A stretch of DNA of 41,167 bases from Acidobacteriota bacterium. GTDB taxonomy: Bacteria > Acidobacteriota > UBA6911. Position 1 is the first letter of the stretch. Each line of letters starts with the position of its first letter. The notes below the pieces were generated by a model. The model did not search any database, had not been told where the DNA came from, and saw only the letters and a program-made list of their open reading frames with translations. The stretch is taken from positions 1-41,167 of the forward strand of contig JAFGTD010000266.1 of the NCBI GenBank assembly GCA_016934295.1, in the 5' to 3' direction. Shown here piece after piece: positions 25,862 through 34,302 of this stretch. Made by a program: the position numbers and the translations under genes.

Positions 25862-26551
25862 GTGGAATTCCTTCAAAATATCGATATAGCCAAAGTTGCC
25901 ATCCAATTCATCGTACTGCTCTTCTCACTGAGTATTCATGAAGCTTCGCATGCCTGGATGGCGGACCGAAAGGGCGATTTTACAGCACGCTATCTGGGGC
26001 GCGTTACCCTGAATCCTATCCCGCATATTGATCCTGTCGGAACGATAGTATTTCCGCTGCTGATGTTTTTTACCTCCATCCCCATAATCGGATGGGCTAA
26101 ACCGGTACCGGTTAATCCGGCACACCTTCGCAATCCGCGCAAAGACAATATTTATATCTCGCTTGCAGGTCCGGGGGCCAACCTGCTGGCCGGTTTCATC
26201 GCTTTTATCACTCTTATTGTGTTAAAAATTATTCATCCGGAAGCCGGTGCCCTGATACTCGCTTTCGCCAGTGGAATGCCCGTTAGTGAAACCGTTCTTG
26301 CGCCGATAGTGGGGATTCTTTTTTACGCCATGGTCATCAATATCGCCCTGGCTATGTTTAACTGCTTACCCATTCCTCCACTGGACGGCCATTGGGTCCT
26401 TTACGGATTGTTGCCCGACCATGCAGCGTCTGCTCTGGAACGAATGGGGCGCTATGGATTTCTTATAATCTATGCGCTTATGTTTTTGGGCGTTCTGCAC
26501 TATATTTTTATTCCCATCTATATGGTGATCGGACTGTTGGTTTCATTTTAG
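25862..26551 (+). CDS. Site-2 protease family (M50) zinc metalloprotease
   Basis: 229 residues and about five to six transmembrane helices. The active-site motif HEASH (residues 26-30, in SLSIHEASHAWMA) lies in the first helix. The second conserved motif, FNCLPIPPLDGHWVL, supplies the third zinc ligand (LDG Asp), as in the compact M50B rhomboid-like site-2 proteases. It cleaves transmembrane segments, for example of anti-sigma factors. No PDZ domain is present. The GTG start has only a weak upstream site. In many Acidobacteriota and Deltaproteobacteria-like genomes this gene precedes scpA, exactly as here (16 bases apart), but its substrate in this cluster is unknown. Confidence 0.93.
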   Translation: MEFLQNIDIAKVAIQFIVLLFSLSIHEASHAWMADRKGDFTARYLGRVTLNPIPHIDPVGTIVFPLLMFFTSIPIIGWAKPVPVNPAHLRNPRKDNIYISLAGPGANLLAGFIAFITLIVLKIIHPEAGALILAFASGMPVSETVLAPIVGILFYAMVINIALAMFNCLPIPPLDGHWVLYGLLPDHAASALERMGRYGFLIIYALMFLGVLHYIFIPIYMVIGLLVSF

Positions 26552-26566
26552 TGCACGGCGAATTTT

Positions 26567-27334
26567 ATGGATAACGATCAAGATCTTAGCCCGGACACCC
26601 GGGAGCCTTTTGAAGGAAACGGCGTTACCGTACGCCTGGAAGCCTTTGAAGGTCCGCTCGACCTTCTCCTGCATTTAATAAAGAGGGAGGAGATCGACAT
26701 CTGGAATATCCCGATCGCCCGTATTACCGAGCAGTACCTGGAGTATATTCAGATCATGAAGGATCTGAATATCAACCTGGCTGCCGAGTGGCTTATGATG
26801 GCGTCGACCCTGATATACATAAAATCCAGGATGCTGGTTCCCCAGGAGAAAAAAGAGGATCCCGAGGATGAGGACATTGAGGATCCGCGGCACGAGCTTG
26901 TATACCAACTGCTGGAACACCAAAAATTTAAGAACGCCGCCGAGATGCTGCATACCCGGGAGGAAGTTGAAAACGCCGTCTGGAACAAGCCCCCGGCGGA
27001 TGCCCTTGAGGACGCTAATGAAATCGTCGATGTAAGCCTTTTCGATCTCCTTCGAGCCTTTAGTGAGGTTGTCCGGCGCTTTGAGGAACAGCAGGTCATG
27101 GAGGTCGATCACGAGGAGGTTACAGTCGAGCAGATGATCCTGGACATCCGGAACCGACTGCTTCTCCATGACACGATTCTTTTTTCCTCGTTGTTCGCGG
27201 AAAGCCGCTCAAAGCGCCACATGATTGTGACGTTTCTCGCACTGCTGGAATTGGTGCGTATGCATGAAGTACGGCTTCGCCAGAAGAAGACGTTTGAAGA
27301 AATTCAAATTTCAAAGAAAAAGGAAACCGCCTGA
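26567..27334 (+). CDS. scpA: Segregation and condensation protein A
   Basis: 255 residues. The N-terminal signature VRLEAFEGPLDLLLHLIKRE and then DIWNIPIARITEQYLEYI is diagnostic of ScpA, the kleisin that links the two Smc heads. AAEWLMMASTLIYIKSRMLVP is the second conserved block. The middle (residues about 95-150) is acidic and variable as usual. The C-terminal winged-helix part (FLALLELVRMHEVRLRQKKTF, then EEIQI) binds the Smc cap. With ScpB it completes the Smc-ScpAB condensin for chromosome compaction. It is followed after four bases by scpB. Confidence 0.97.
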   Translation: MDNDQDLSPDTREPFEGNGVTVRLEAFEGPLDLLLHLIKREEIDIWNIPIARITEQYLEYIQIMKDLNINLAAEWLMMASTLIYIKSRMLVPQEKKEDPEDEDIEDPRHELVYQLLEHQKFKNAAEMLHTREEVENAVWNKPPADALEDANEIVDVSLFDLLRAFSEVVRRFEEQQVMEVDHEEVTVEQMILDIRNRLLLHDTILFSSLFAESRSKRHMIVTFLALLELVRMHEVRLRQKKTFEEIQISKKKETA

Positions 27335-27338
27335 AATC

Positions 27339-27878
27339 ATGGAAACTACAGAAATACAGGCCGTCATGGAAGCCATTATCTATGTAGCGGAAGAACCGGT
27401 TAAACCGGAGCAGTTCCGGGAAGTGTTCCCGGATGAGACGATGGAAACCCTGGAACAGGCTCTCAAAGCAATGGTAGAGGCCTTCAATGCGCGCCCGGGA
27501 GGTATGGCGATACGGGAAGTCGCGGGCGGGTTCCGGATGACGACTCGACCGGAACACCACGAACAGATTCGGACTTACCTCAAAACGCGGCCGAACGCGA
27601 AACTATCGATGGCAGCCCTGGAAACTCTGGCTGTCGTTGCCTATAAACAGCCCGTAACCCTGGCGGAAATTTTAGCCATTCGGGGCAAGAAATCCAGCTC
27701 CGCCCTGCATACCCTGCTTGAAAAGAATATGGTTGCGATAGTAGGACGAAAACAGGTTGTCGGCCGGCCTATTCTCTACGGCACTTCGAAGGAGTTTCTA
27801 ATTCATTTCGGCCTAAAGAGCCTTAAGGACCTGCCTACACTTGAGGAGTTTGCTCAACTTGCCAACGAGCAACTTTAA
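27339..27878 (+). CDS. scpB: Segregation and condensation protein B
   Basis: 179 residues from METTEIQAVMEAIIYVAEEPV. Two winged-helix domains are visible: residues about 5-80 and 90-165. The latter has the family signature LSMAALETLAVVAYKQPVTLAEI, then the AIRGKKSSSALHTLLEKNMVAIVGRK block and RPILYGTSKEFLIHFGL. It forms a dimer and binds ScpA in the condensin complex. The start begins four bases after scpA ends, suggesting translational coupling. A longer upstream in-frame start would overlap scpA by 70 bases and is not preferred. Confidence 0.96.
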   Translation: METTEIQAVMEAIIYVAEEPVKPEQFREVFPDETMETLEQALKAMVEAFNARPGGMAIREVAGGFRMTTRPEHHEQIRTYLKTRPNAKLSMAALETLAVVAYKQPVTLAEILAIRGKKSSSALHTLLEKNMVAIVGRKQVVGRPILYGTSKEFLIHFGLKSLKDLPTLEEFAQLANEQL

Positions 27879-27884
27879 TTCGGT

Positions 27885-28625
27885 ATGAATAATGGCGAAA
27901 GACTGCAAAAAATTATTTCTTCTGCCGGAGTGGTCTCCCGGCGCAAGGCCGAACTGTTGATCCAGGAAGGCCGCGTGACCGTCAACGGACAGATAGTCAC
28001 ACGGTTGGGAACCCGTGCGGATCCTGAAGAGGATTCTATCAGGGTGGATGGGAAAAAAGTCCGGACATCACCCCGAAAGCAGTACATTCTTCTCAATAAA
28101 CCACGGCAGGTTATTTCTTCCGTCGCCGACCCGCAAGGGAGGAAGAAGGTTACCGATCTTGTTAAGGTGAAAGGAAAAGTGTATCCGGTCGGGCGACTGG
28201 ACTACAATACGGAAGGCCTTATACTGATGACCAACGACGGGGATTTTTCGCAAGCAGTGGCGCGGGCGGGTCGCCATATGCCTAAAGTCTACCGGGTCAA
28301 GGTCCGGTCGAAACCGGCAGAAGCGGAACTGGCAAAACTGCGCAAAGGGATCCGGTTAAAAAGCGGAATACAGCTGGCTCCCTGCAGGATCGCGGCCCTT
28401 GGGGGGGATCGCAACGGCTGGTATGAAGTGACATTGACCCAGGGGAAAAACCGGCAGATCAGGGAGATGTTCGAAGCCGTCGGCAGTCCGGTACTGAAAT
28501 TGCGGCGGATAAAAATCGGATTCCTGACGGACAAAGACTTGCCTGTCGGTCATCACAGGTTCCTTACTCCGGGAGAAGTGGCGCAGGTATTTAGAGTCAC
28601 GAATGAACGTACCCGGTCCGAATAG
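27885..28625 (+). CDS. rluB: 23S rRNA pseudouridine synthase RluB-type
   Basis: 246 residues. An N-terminal S4 RNA-binding domain (LQKIISSAGVVSRRKAELLI, then GRVTVNGQIV) is followed by the RluB/E/F catalytic domain with GRLDYNTEGLILMTNDGDF (Asp106 catalytic) and TQGKNRQIREMFEA. Such enzymes isomerise a uridine in 23S rRNA helix 93 (2605 in E. coli) or a related site. The gene belongs to the scpA-scpB-rluB cluster, a common arrangement, with six bases between scpB and its ATG. RluB versus RluE/F cannot be separated from sequence alone, but length and context favour RluB. Confidence 0.94.
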   Translation: MNNGERLQKIISSAGVVSRRKAELLIQEGRVTVNGQIVTRLGTRADPEEDSIRVDGKKVRTSPRKQYILLNKPRQVISSVADPQGRKKVTDLVKVKGKVYPVGRLDYNTEGLILMTNDGDFSQAVARAGRHMPKVYRVKVRSKPAEAELAKLRKGIRLKSGIQLAPCRIAALGGDRNGWYEVTLTQGKNRQIREMFEAVGSPVLKLRRIKIGFLTDKDLPVGHHRFLTPGEVAQVFRVTNERTRSE

Positions 28626-28721
28626 AGATCGCGGCCGACTGGATGAATATGAATTTGTGCCTTTTCACTCTCCTGTGGCATCGGGTAAGATTTTAAATGC
28701 CACTTTATCCCAGGGGGCGAC

Positions 28722-29375
28722 GTGTTTACCGGAATAATCGAAGAGATCGGTACAATCCAGGGAATTCGTTTCGTACATGAAGGCGCGGCTATAACAATTT
28801 CGGCCGGGAAAATTCTCCGGGGACTGAAAATCGGAGATTCCGTTGCGGTCAACGGAGTTTGTCTTACGGCGACTTCCGTGGAAGCCGGAGCCTTTGCGTG
28901 TGACATCTCCGCGGAAACGCTTCGTCTCAGCAGTTTCAAGCAGGCTAAGCAGGGCTACCGGGTCAATCTTGAGAGATCCCTGCAGCTTGGCGGTCGTTTG
29001 GGCGGGCATATCGTGCTGGGCCATGTGGATGGCGTCGGGAGTCTGCTGGCCAAGATTCCAAGCGGAGAGGGATTTGAAATTTCCTTCTCTTTCCCGAAGG
29101 AACTGGAACGCTATCTTGTTTATAAGGGCTCTATCGCGGTAAACGGAGTCAGCCTGACCATAGCCTCCCTGGAAAAAGGTTCTTTTTCCGTCGCGGCGAT
29201 CCCTCTTACGCTGGAAGAAACCAATCTGGTTCAGTTGAATATCGGAGATCCCGTCAACCTGGAAGTGGATATACTGGGGAAATACTTTGAACGGTTTTTC
29301 CAGCTCGGAATCTCGAAGAATGAGAAGGCCGATTCCAGGATTAGTGCCGAATATCTTCAAAGCCAGGGATTTTAG
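28722..29375 (+). CDS. ribE: Riboflavin synthase, alpha chain
   Basis: 217 residues starting with the diagnostic MFTGIIEEIGTI. Two repeated beta-barrel (lumazine-binding) halves are clear: N-terminal GDSVAVNGVCLTATS and C-terminal KGSIAVNGVSLTIAS, each with the conserved V-N-G-V-x-L-T core. It converts two 6,7-dimethyl-8-ribityllumazine molecules to riboflavin. The GTG start is preceded by AGGGGG four bases away. I checked the 96-base upstream stretch for an FMN riboswitch and saw none of its conserved words. The other riboflavin gene, ribBA, is 2 kb away rather than adjacent. Confidence 0.97.
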   Translation: MFTGIIEEIGTIQGIRFVHEGAAITISAGKILRGLKIGDSVAVNGVCLTATSVEAGAFACDISAETLRLSSFKQAKQGYRVNLERSLQLGGRLGGHIVLGHVDGVGSLLAKIPSGEGFEISFSFPKELERYLVYKGSIAVNGVSLTIASLEKGSFSVAAIPLTLEETNLVQLNIGDPVNLEVDILGKYFERFFQLGISKNEKADSRISAEYLQSQGF

Positions 29376-29382
29376 ATCAGCC

Positions 29383-30036
29383 ATGCCGGGAAAATTTACA
29401 GGTCGTTGCATTCTTCTTGTCTCTCTATTACTTACGGTTCTGTGGAGCTTCCCCGCCGGCCATGGAGAAGACATGCCGTTGTTCGGCAGGGATACCGTTC
29501 TGGTATGGGAAATTCCCGGGAAGGATTTCACAAAAGATTTTGTCGTGAGAATAGCCGCGTATTCGCCCGATCTGCTTATGGAATGGGAGGACGAAAAATC
29601 ACAGGGTACGGTTTTTATTTCCAGGCGGGAGATTATGGAGGCGAAGGGGTATGTGACCAACAAGTTGTTCAAATCAGGCATGGATGCCAACGCCGAGGAT
29701 GAAACAACCGTATGGCTGAGCCGGCGCCTCTACCGCGATTTGAAGGAGAAGAAAGAAGCTAAAGTTAAAATTGATCGCGTCCAGGGCCGAATGATCTATC
29801 TGGGAGAGGGAGAATATACGGTGGAAGTAAACGGCTCTCCCATGAAGTTTCCGGTTATAAAGGTCCAGGATAGCCGTAAAGCGGAGCTATGGTTTCTGGA
29901 CCGGGAGGATAATCCCCTGATGGTGCAGTACCGGATGCGCCAATACCGCAAAACTCTTGTCAGCGTCACTACCAACCGCAAAAATACCCTTCGGTGGATC
30001 AAGGGCCCCAAACTTGAAAGAATGCTTCAGGATTAA
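29383..30036 (+). CDS. Exported hypothetical protein, probably coupled to ribE
   Basis: 217 residues from the ATG seven bases after the ribE stop. The first 26 residues (MPGKFTGRCILLVSLLLTVLWSF) are a signal peptide. The body is charged and beta-rich with no recognised motif: segments such as LVWEIPGKDFTKDFVVRIAAYSPDLLMEWED and GRMIYLGEGEYTVEVNGSP, then a basic C-terminal half (YRMRQYRKTLVSVTTNRKNTLRW). An earlier in-frame ATG 96 bases before would overlap ribE and lacks a signal peptide. Function is unknown. It is not a riboflavin enzyme by any visible feature. Confidence 0.7.
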   Translation: MPGKFTGRCILLVSLLLTVLWSFPAGHGEDMPLFGRDTVLVWEIPGKDFTKDFVVRIAAYSPDLLMEWEDEKSQGTVFISRREIMEAKGYVTNKLFKSGMDANAEDETTVWLSRRLYRDLKEKKEAKVKIDRVQGRMIYLGEGEYTVEVNGSPMKFPVIKVQDSRKAELWFLDREDNPLMVQYRMRQYRKTLVSVTTNRKNTLRWIKGPKLERMLQD

Positions 30037-30050
30037 AACTTAGTTGCATG

Positions 30051-30120
30051 TTCGACGTTTAAACGTTGGAACGTTTTAACGTATAACTTCGAACGTAAAA
30101 CCTCGAACGTTTTAACGACA
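30051..30120. repeat. ACGTT-rich intergenic array, cluster 2a
   Basis: About six to seven AACGTT/ACGTTT words in 70 bases, for example TTCGACGTTTAAACGTTGG and then AACGTTTTAACGTATAAC. They appear in both orientations with spacings of roughly 8-12 bases. This is not a tandem repeat of fixed unit length. Confidence 0.55.
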
Positions 30121-30170
30121 CTTTGTTTAAAAAAATCCTCAAATCCTGGGATATCGGAGGTGTGACTTAT

Positions 30171-30240
30171 TCGTTCCACGTTGGACGTTTGAAGTTAGAC
30201 GTTTGACGTTATAACGTTCCAACGTTCGATGACGTTTTAG
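30171..30240. repeat. ACGTT-rich intergenic array, cluster 2b
   Basis: Again many ACGTT words (TTCCACGTTGGACGTTTG and then AGACGTTTGACGTTATAACG), abutting the end of the acyltransferase gene. Both halves flank a 50-base AT-rich stretch. They read as a continuation of the array at 30051-30120. Confidence 0.55.
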
Positions 30241-30950
30241 GTGGAAGGTAACTCCGAGGCGATAGCCTCCCGCGTGAGTTCAACGAGCCGGTCGCGGTCT
30301 TCCAGCTTCATCCCCTTTGTGTCAATGGGATCGTGAAAAACGACCCGAATCCGCCCGGGACAAATGGTGTACCTCCCCGGAGGCTGGATGGTTGCGCTGC
30401 CGGCAATTGTGACGGGAATGATGGTGGCCTGCGCCTTTATCGCCATGACAAAAACACCCTTTTTAAACTCCCCAAGGCGGCCGTCCCGGCTTCGGGTGCC
30501 TTCCGGGAAGGCAAAGAAGGATTTTCCTTCAGCCAGCAGACGTGCCCCCAGGTCGATCCCTTCACGCGCTTTCTTGGGATTCAATCGTTCGATGGGAACA
30601 AACTGTACCTGTTTTAATACGAGGGACAGGACGGGCAGCTTCATCATCTCGCTTTTTATAAGGGCTCTTAAGTTTCGGGGTGTTGCATGGCAGAGAAGCG
30701 GACCGTCGATATTTCCCTGGTGGTTGGAAAGAAAAAGGCAGGTCTTGCCGGGGGCGATATTTTCCCGACCCTGGATGGAGACTCGGATTCCTCCCATGAT
30801 GCCCGACACGCGAATACAGAAACGTGCCAGTATATAGAGCAGGCGGGTGTCTCCGGAAATGAGCGTCCAAAGCATCGCCGGCGGAGCCAGGAGCAGTATG
30901 TAGAGGCCTGTAAAGAGATAAATCAAAGTCGTTCGAATCATGGAACTCAT
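30237..30950 (-). CDS. plsC: 1-acyl-sn-glycerol-3-phosphate acyltransferase
   Basis: 237 residues. An N-terminal transmembrane segment (LIYLFTGLYILLLAPPAMLW) anchors the enzyme in the membrane. The catalytic HX4D motif is present as NHQGNID (His77-Asp82), and the acceptor-binding FPEGTRSRDG lies at about residue 150. It adds the second acyl chain to lysophosphatidic acid in phospholipid synthesis. The length is normal. It is divergent from ribBA. The chosen ATG lacks a strong ribosome binding site, and Met4 is an alternative start. An ACGTT-rich array lies immediately downstream of its stop. Confidence 0.93.
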   Translation of the reverse strand: MSSMIRTTLIYLFTGLYILLLAPPAMLWTLISGDTRLLYILARFCIRVSGIMGGIRVSIQGRENIAPGKTCLFLSNHQGNIDGPLLCHATPRNLRALIKSEMMKLPVLSLVLKQVQFVPIERLNPKKAREGIDLGARLLAEGKSFFAFPEGTRSRDGRLGEFKKGVFVMAIKAQATIIPVTIAGSATIQPPGRYTICPGRIRVVFHDPIDTKGMKLEDRDRLVELTREAIASELPST

Positions 30951-31213
30951 TTTCGCGCAAAAGATTGATGATTGTACTTCATTTGCGTTAGTGTCGGAAA
31001 TGCATTCATCGTTTTATAGGTTTGAAGCACAGGCGCTTGCCTGTTGCTACCGACTATGTTTCTCGAAAAATCCTGACGTTTCCCGTTCCCGGTTGATGTC
31101 CCAAAGGAGAGCGCTGAGGGGAGAACCTGACGCCCGACAGATTGATTAATTTTTGATTTTTTTACACTTTGAGGTATTTTTGATGGTTAGGCTAAAAATA
31201 GGTGAGGTGAAAT
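30951..31213. other. Divergent intergenic region, ribBA leader
   Basis: 263 bases. I looked for the FMN riboswitch expected upstream of ribBA and found none of its conserved blocks. No ORF is convincing. GAGGTG at 31204-31209 acts as ribosome binding site of the TTG start. Confidence 0.4.
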
Positions 31214-32335
31214 TTGAGTTTAGACAGCGTTGAAGAAGCCATTGAGGAAATTAGACAGGGACGGGTCGTTATTGTCGTGGATGACGAAGACCGTGAAAAT
31301 GAAGGCGATCTGACCGCTGCCGCCGTTAAAACAACACCGGAGATGATCAATTTCATGGCGAAGTACGGCCGCGGTTTGATTTGTCTTGCCATGACCGGAG
31401 AACGCCTGGACGAGCTTCGCATTCCCATGATGGTCCGGGATAATACCAGCAAGTTCGGAACCGCTTTTACCGTTTCCATCGAGGCGCGCCATGGTGTCAC
31501 TACGGGGATTTCCGCCGCGGACCGCGCCAGGACTATTCTGACCGCTGTCGATCCGGCAACGATTCCAGCCGATCTGGCGCGGCCGGGTCATATTTTCCCT
31601 TTGAGGGCCCAATCCGGAGGGGTCCTGATGCGCGCCGGCCAGACGGAGGCTTCCGTCGATCTTGCCCGCCTGGCCGGTTTGTACCCTGCCGGCGTTATCT
31701 GCGAGGTGATGAACGAGGACGGCACCATGGCCAGGGTTCCCGACCTGAAAAAGGTTGCCGAACAGCACGGGCTGAAAATTGTCACGGTAGCCGATATCAT
31801 CGCCTACAGGCTCCGGACGGAAACGTTCGTCAAGCAGATTGCAGACGCTGTGTTCCCGACCGAGTTCGGCGAGTTCAAAATAGTCATTTTTGAGAACGAG
31901 CTGGATAACGAGCAGCACATTGCCCTGGTTAAGGGAGAAATCGATCCCGATGCGCCGGTGATGGTCCGGGTTCATTCCCAATCCACTATGTCCGACGTCT
32001 TTAATTCGCTGCGGACCGGGGCGCAGAACAAGTTAAAAGTCGCACTCAGGAAAATCGAGGGAAACGGGCAGGGAATCCTGGTTTATCTCAGGCAGGAAGA
32101 AAAGGCGCACAATCTTGTCGAAGAAATCAACGGGAACGGAAATGGAAAGACCCGCGATGCCGAAGGCAATCCCATTTCAAATCCTTCCAGCGATCTGAGA
32201 ATCTACGGGATCGGCGCCCAGATGCTCCGGGCGCTCGGAGTGCACCAGATCCGCCTGCTGACCAATCATCCTAAAAAGATTGTGGGCATCCACGGCTACG
32301 GCATCACGGTCGTGGAACACATACCCCTGATATAA
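31214..32335 (+). CDS. ribBA: RibBA-type protein: active DHBP synthase plus degenerate GTP cyclohydrolase II half
   Basis: 373 residues. The N-terminal half is an intact 3,4-dihydroxy-2-butanone-4-phosphate synthase: [25 protein letters not shown], and [20 protein letters not shown] are all present. The C-terminal half aligns with GTP cyclohydrolase II but has lost its zinc site: the usual HSEC...C-D-C pattern is H254-S-Q-S257...T268-G-A270. The nucleotide motif G-R-G-I-G-L after LRQE is E-K-A-H-N-L. It therefore probably no longer opens GTP. Such RibB fusions with a changed RibA-like domain (ribBX-type) are known. TTG start with GAGGTG five bases upstream. A separate RibA must exist elsewhere if the cell makes riboflavin. 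Symbol given for the fold, not the activity. Confidence 0.9.
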   Translation: MSLDSVEEAIEEIRQGRVVIVVDDEDRENEGDLTAAAVKTTPEMINFMAKYGRGLICLAMTGERLDELRIPMMVRDNTSKFGTAFTVSIEARHGVTTGISAADRARTILTAVDPATIPADLARPGHIFPLRAQSGGVLMRAGQTEASVDLARLAGLYPAGVICEVMNEDGTMARVPDLKKVAEQHGLKIVTVADIIAYRLRTETFVKQIADAVFPTEFGEFKIVIFENELDNEQHIALVKGEIDPDAPVMVRVHSQSTMSDVFNSLRTGAQNKLKVALRKIEGNGQGILVYLRQEEKAHNLVEEINGNGNGKTRDAEGNPISNPSSDLRIYGIGAQMLRALGVHQIRLLTNHPKKIVGIHGYGITVVEHIPLI

Positions 32336-32376
32336 TAATTTTTAATTTATCTTTATCGCATTTCGGCGCTTTGATT

Positions 32377-32464
32377 CATTTGGAAGTGCGGCAGCTTGCT
32401 GCCGCCTTCGGTTCGTTATCATATTTCGTAACAAAGGCGGCAGCTAGCTGCCGCACTCCAAATA
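32377..32464. repeat. REP-like inverted repeat pair
   Basis: The left arm (32377-32408) reads CATTTGGAAGTGCGGCAGCT and TGCTGCCGCCTT. The right arm (32434-32464) is its inverse with two small differences. Each arm is itself palindromic (GCGGCAGC-TAGCTGCCGC). The structure would fold into a cruciform. It lies between the convergent ribBA and metG genes and is probably a mobile palindromic element doubling as a terminator. Confidence 0.6.
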
Positions 32465-32490
32465 AGCCGTCGCCCAATCGAAATATCTCG

Positions 32491-34173
32491 TCAGGACCGC
32501 AGCTTCGCGATCTGCTCTTCAATAATTTCATCCTCGATTTTGGTGAACAGGATTTCGCGCTCTCCCAGGGGATGGTTGTCCGGAAGCCTCAGGTCCGGGA
32601 TGGAGTTCCAATGCTGCTCCCGGTGGGAACCCGGGCCGTTCAGCATTCTCCAGAGTTTCTCCGCCGAGAAGGGAAGGAACGGTTCCATGATGACCGCGAG
32701 CGCAGCCAGCAGCTGCAATGTCGTATTTAAAATAGACCCGCAGCGATCCCGGTCGGTTTTAAGCGACTTCCAGGGGGCGGAGTCGTTGAAATATTTGTTG
32801 CCGGTCCGGGCAAGGTCCATCATTTCTTCCACGGCGCGGCGCACCTGGAAATTCTCCAGCCCGGCGGCGATCTTTCCCGTCGATTGGGCGATGGCCGCCA
32901 GGACGGCACGATCGGCATCGTCGCACTTTGTTGCCGGAGGAACCTTATTCTCAAAATTCTTTTCCGTGAACGACAGGCAGCGGTTGATCAGATTGCCCAG
33001 CACGTCGGCCAGTTCGCTGTTGTTGTGGGCCTGGAAATCCTTCCATCCGAAATCCGCATCCTTGCTTTCCGGCGCATTCGCCTGCAGGTAATAGCGCAGC
33101 GGATCGGGTGGGAAAACGTCCAGGTATTCATCGACCCAGACGGCCCAGTTCCGGCTTGTGGAAAGCTTTTCTCCCTCGATATTCAGAAACTCATTTGCGG
33201 GGATATGGTCGGGGAGGACGAAATCGCCGTGCGCCATCAGTGTGGCGGGCCAGACAATGGCATGAAATACAATGTTGTCCTTTCCGATGAAATGAATCAG
33301 CCGGGTTTTGGAATCGCACCAGTAATCGCGCCAGCGATCGGGCTGCCCCTGCTTTTCGGCCCATTCGACAGAAGATGAGATATAGCCGATCGGAGCGTCA
33401 AACCAGACGTACAGCACTTTCCCGTCGGCGTCCGGCAGGGGTACCGGAACGCCCCAGTCGATGTCCCGCGTGATGGGCCTGTCCGTAAGGCCTTCCTGGA
33501 ACCATCCGGAGCAGAATTCCCGGACGTTGCTCTTCCAGTCGGATTTGGAACCCTGCCATTTTTCGAGTTGCTCCTGGAAAGCGGAAAGGCGGAAATACCA
33601 GTGTTTTGTAGTCCGCATTTCCGGATTCGATCCGCACTCCTTGCATTTCGGGTCGATCAGCTGGTCGGGCTCCAGCCATCGGCCGCAGGATTCGCACTGG
33701 TCCCCGCGCGCCTCGTCCTTGTGGCAGTGGGGACATTCCCCTTCAATATACCTGTCGGGGAGAAAGCGTCCGCAGGTGTTGCAGTAATACTGCTCTACGG
33801 TTTGTTCCGTAACGAAACCCTTGCTGTCCAGGGTGAGAAAAAAATCCTGGGATATTTTATGATGCAGCGGCAGGGAAGTGCGGGAATAGTTGTCGAAATC
33901 CAATCCTATGCGATGGAAGCTTTTATCGATAATGGCATGGTACCTGTCCACCACTTCTTTAGGTGTGATGCCCTCTCTGTCGGCACGGATGGTAATGGGA
34001 ACTCCGTGTTCGTCGGAGCCGCAGATGAACAGGACATCGGCACCTTTCAGTCTCTGGTACCGGACAAAAACGTCTGCCGGGATGTAAGCGCCGGCGAGGT
34101 GTCCGACATGCAGAGGACCGTTCGCATAGGGAAGTGCCGCAGTCACTAGAAGTTTTTGTTCTGAATCGCCCAC
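32491..34173 (-). CDS. metG: Methionyl-tRNA synthetase
   Basis: 560 residues. The class I HIGH motif is HVGH (in YANGPLHVGHLAG, residues 22-25) and the KMSKS loop appears as EKLSTSRN. Two zinc-knuckle pairs are in the connective domain (CNTCGRFLPDRY...CPHC and CESCGRWLEPD...CKEC), the MetG1/double-zinc form. The anticodon-binding helical domain ends the protein without the C-terminal EMAP/Trbp111-like dimerisation domain, which accounts for its shorter length. It charges tRNA-Met. The GTG start is supported by AAGGA seven bases upstream. The Nudix gene lies upstream on the same strand, 129 bases away. Confidence 0.97.
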   Translation of the reverse strand: MGDSEQKLLVTAALPYANGPLHVGHLAGAYIPADVFVRYQRLKGADVLFICGSDEHGVPITIRADREGITPKEVVDRYHAIIDKSFHRIGLDFDNYSRTSLPLHHKISQDFFLTLDSKGFVTEQTVEQYYCNTCGRFLPDRYIEGECPHCHKDEARGDQCESCGRWLEPDQLIDPKCKECGSNPEMRTTKHWYFRLSAFQEQLEKWQGSKSDWKSNVREFCSGWFQEGLTDRPITRDIDWGVPVPLPDADGKVLYVWFDAPIGYISSSVEWAEKQGQPDRWRDYWCDSKTRLIHFIGKDNIVFHAIVWPATLMAHGDFVLPDHIPANEFLNIEGEKLSTSRNWAVWVDEYLDVFPPDPLRYYLQANAPESKDADFGWKDFQAHNNSELADVLGNLINRCLSFTEKNFENKVPPATKCDDADRAVLAAIAQSTGKIAAGLENFQVRRAVEEMMDLARTGNKYFNDSAPWKSLKTDRDRCGSILNTTLQLLAALAVIMEPFLPFSAEKLWRMLNGPGSHREQHWNSIPDLRLPDNHPLGEREILFTKIEDEIIEEQIAKLRS

Positions 34174-34212
34174 TGGAAAATCCTTTCTGTAAATATATGT
34201 ATGAAGGCTACG

Positions 34213-34290
34213 TCATTCTAACGTTTAAACGTTCAACGTTTAACGTCAAACGTGCGACGTTGAACGTTAAAACGTTTCAGCGTACGTATA
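34213..34290. repeat. ACGTT-rich intergenic array, cluster 3
   Basis: About eight copies of AACGTT/ACGTTT in 75 bases (TAACGTTTAAACGTTCAACG, then TTTAACGTCAAACGTGCGAC, and so on) between the Nudix gene and metG. Same word family as clusters 1 and 2. Confidence 0.55.
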
Positions 34291-34302
34291 TAATTTTTTT
34301 CT

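Noticed and set aside
28665..29690. 341-codon minus-strand frame opposite riboflavin synthase and its neighbour
   Set aside because: Antisense to ribE, which is unambiguous. Composition matches a shadow frame.
30951..31213. FMN riboswitch upstream of ribBA or ribE
   Set aside because: None of its conserved words was seen in either leader.
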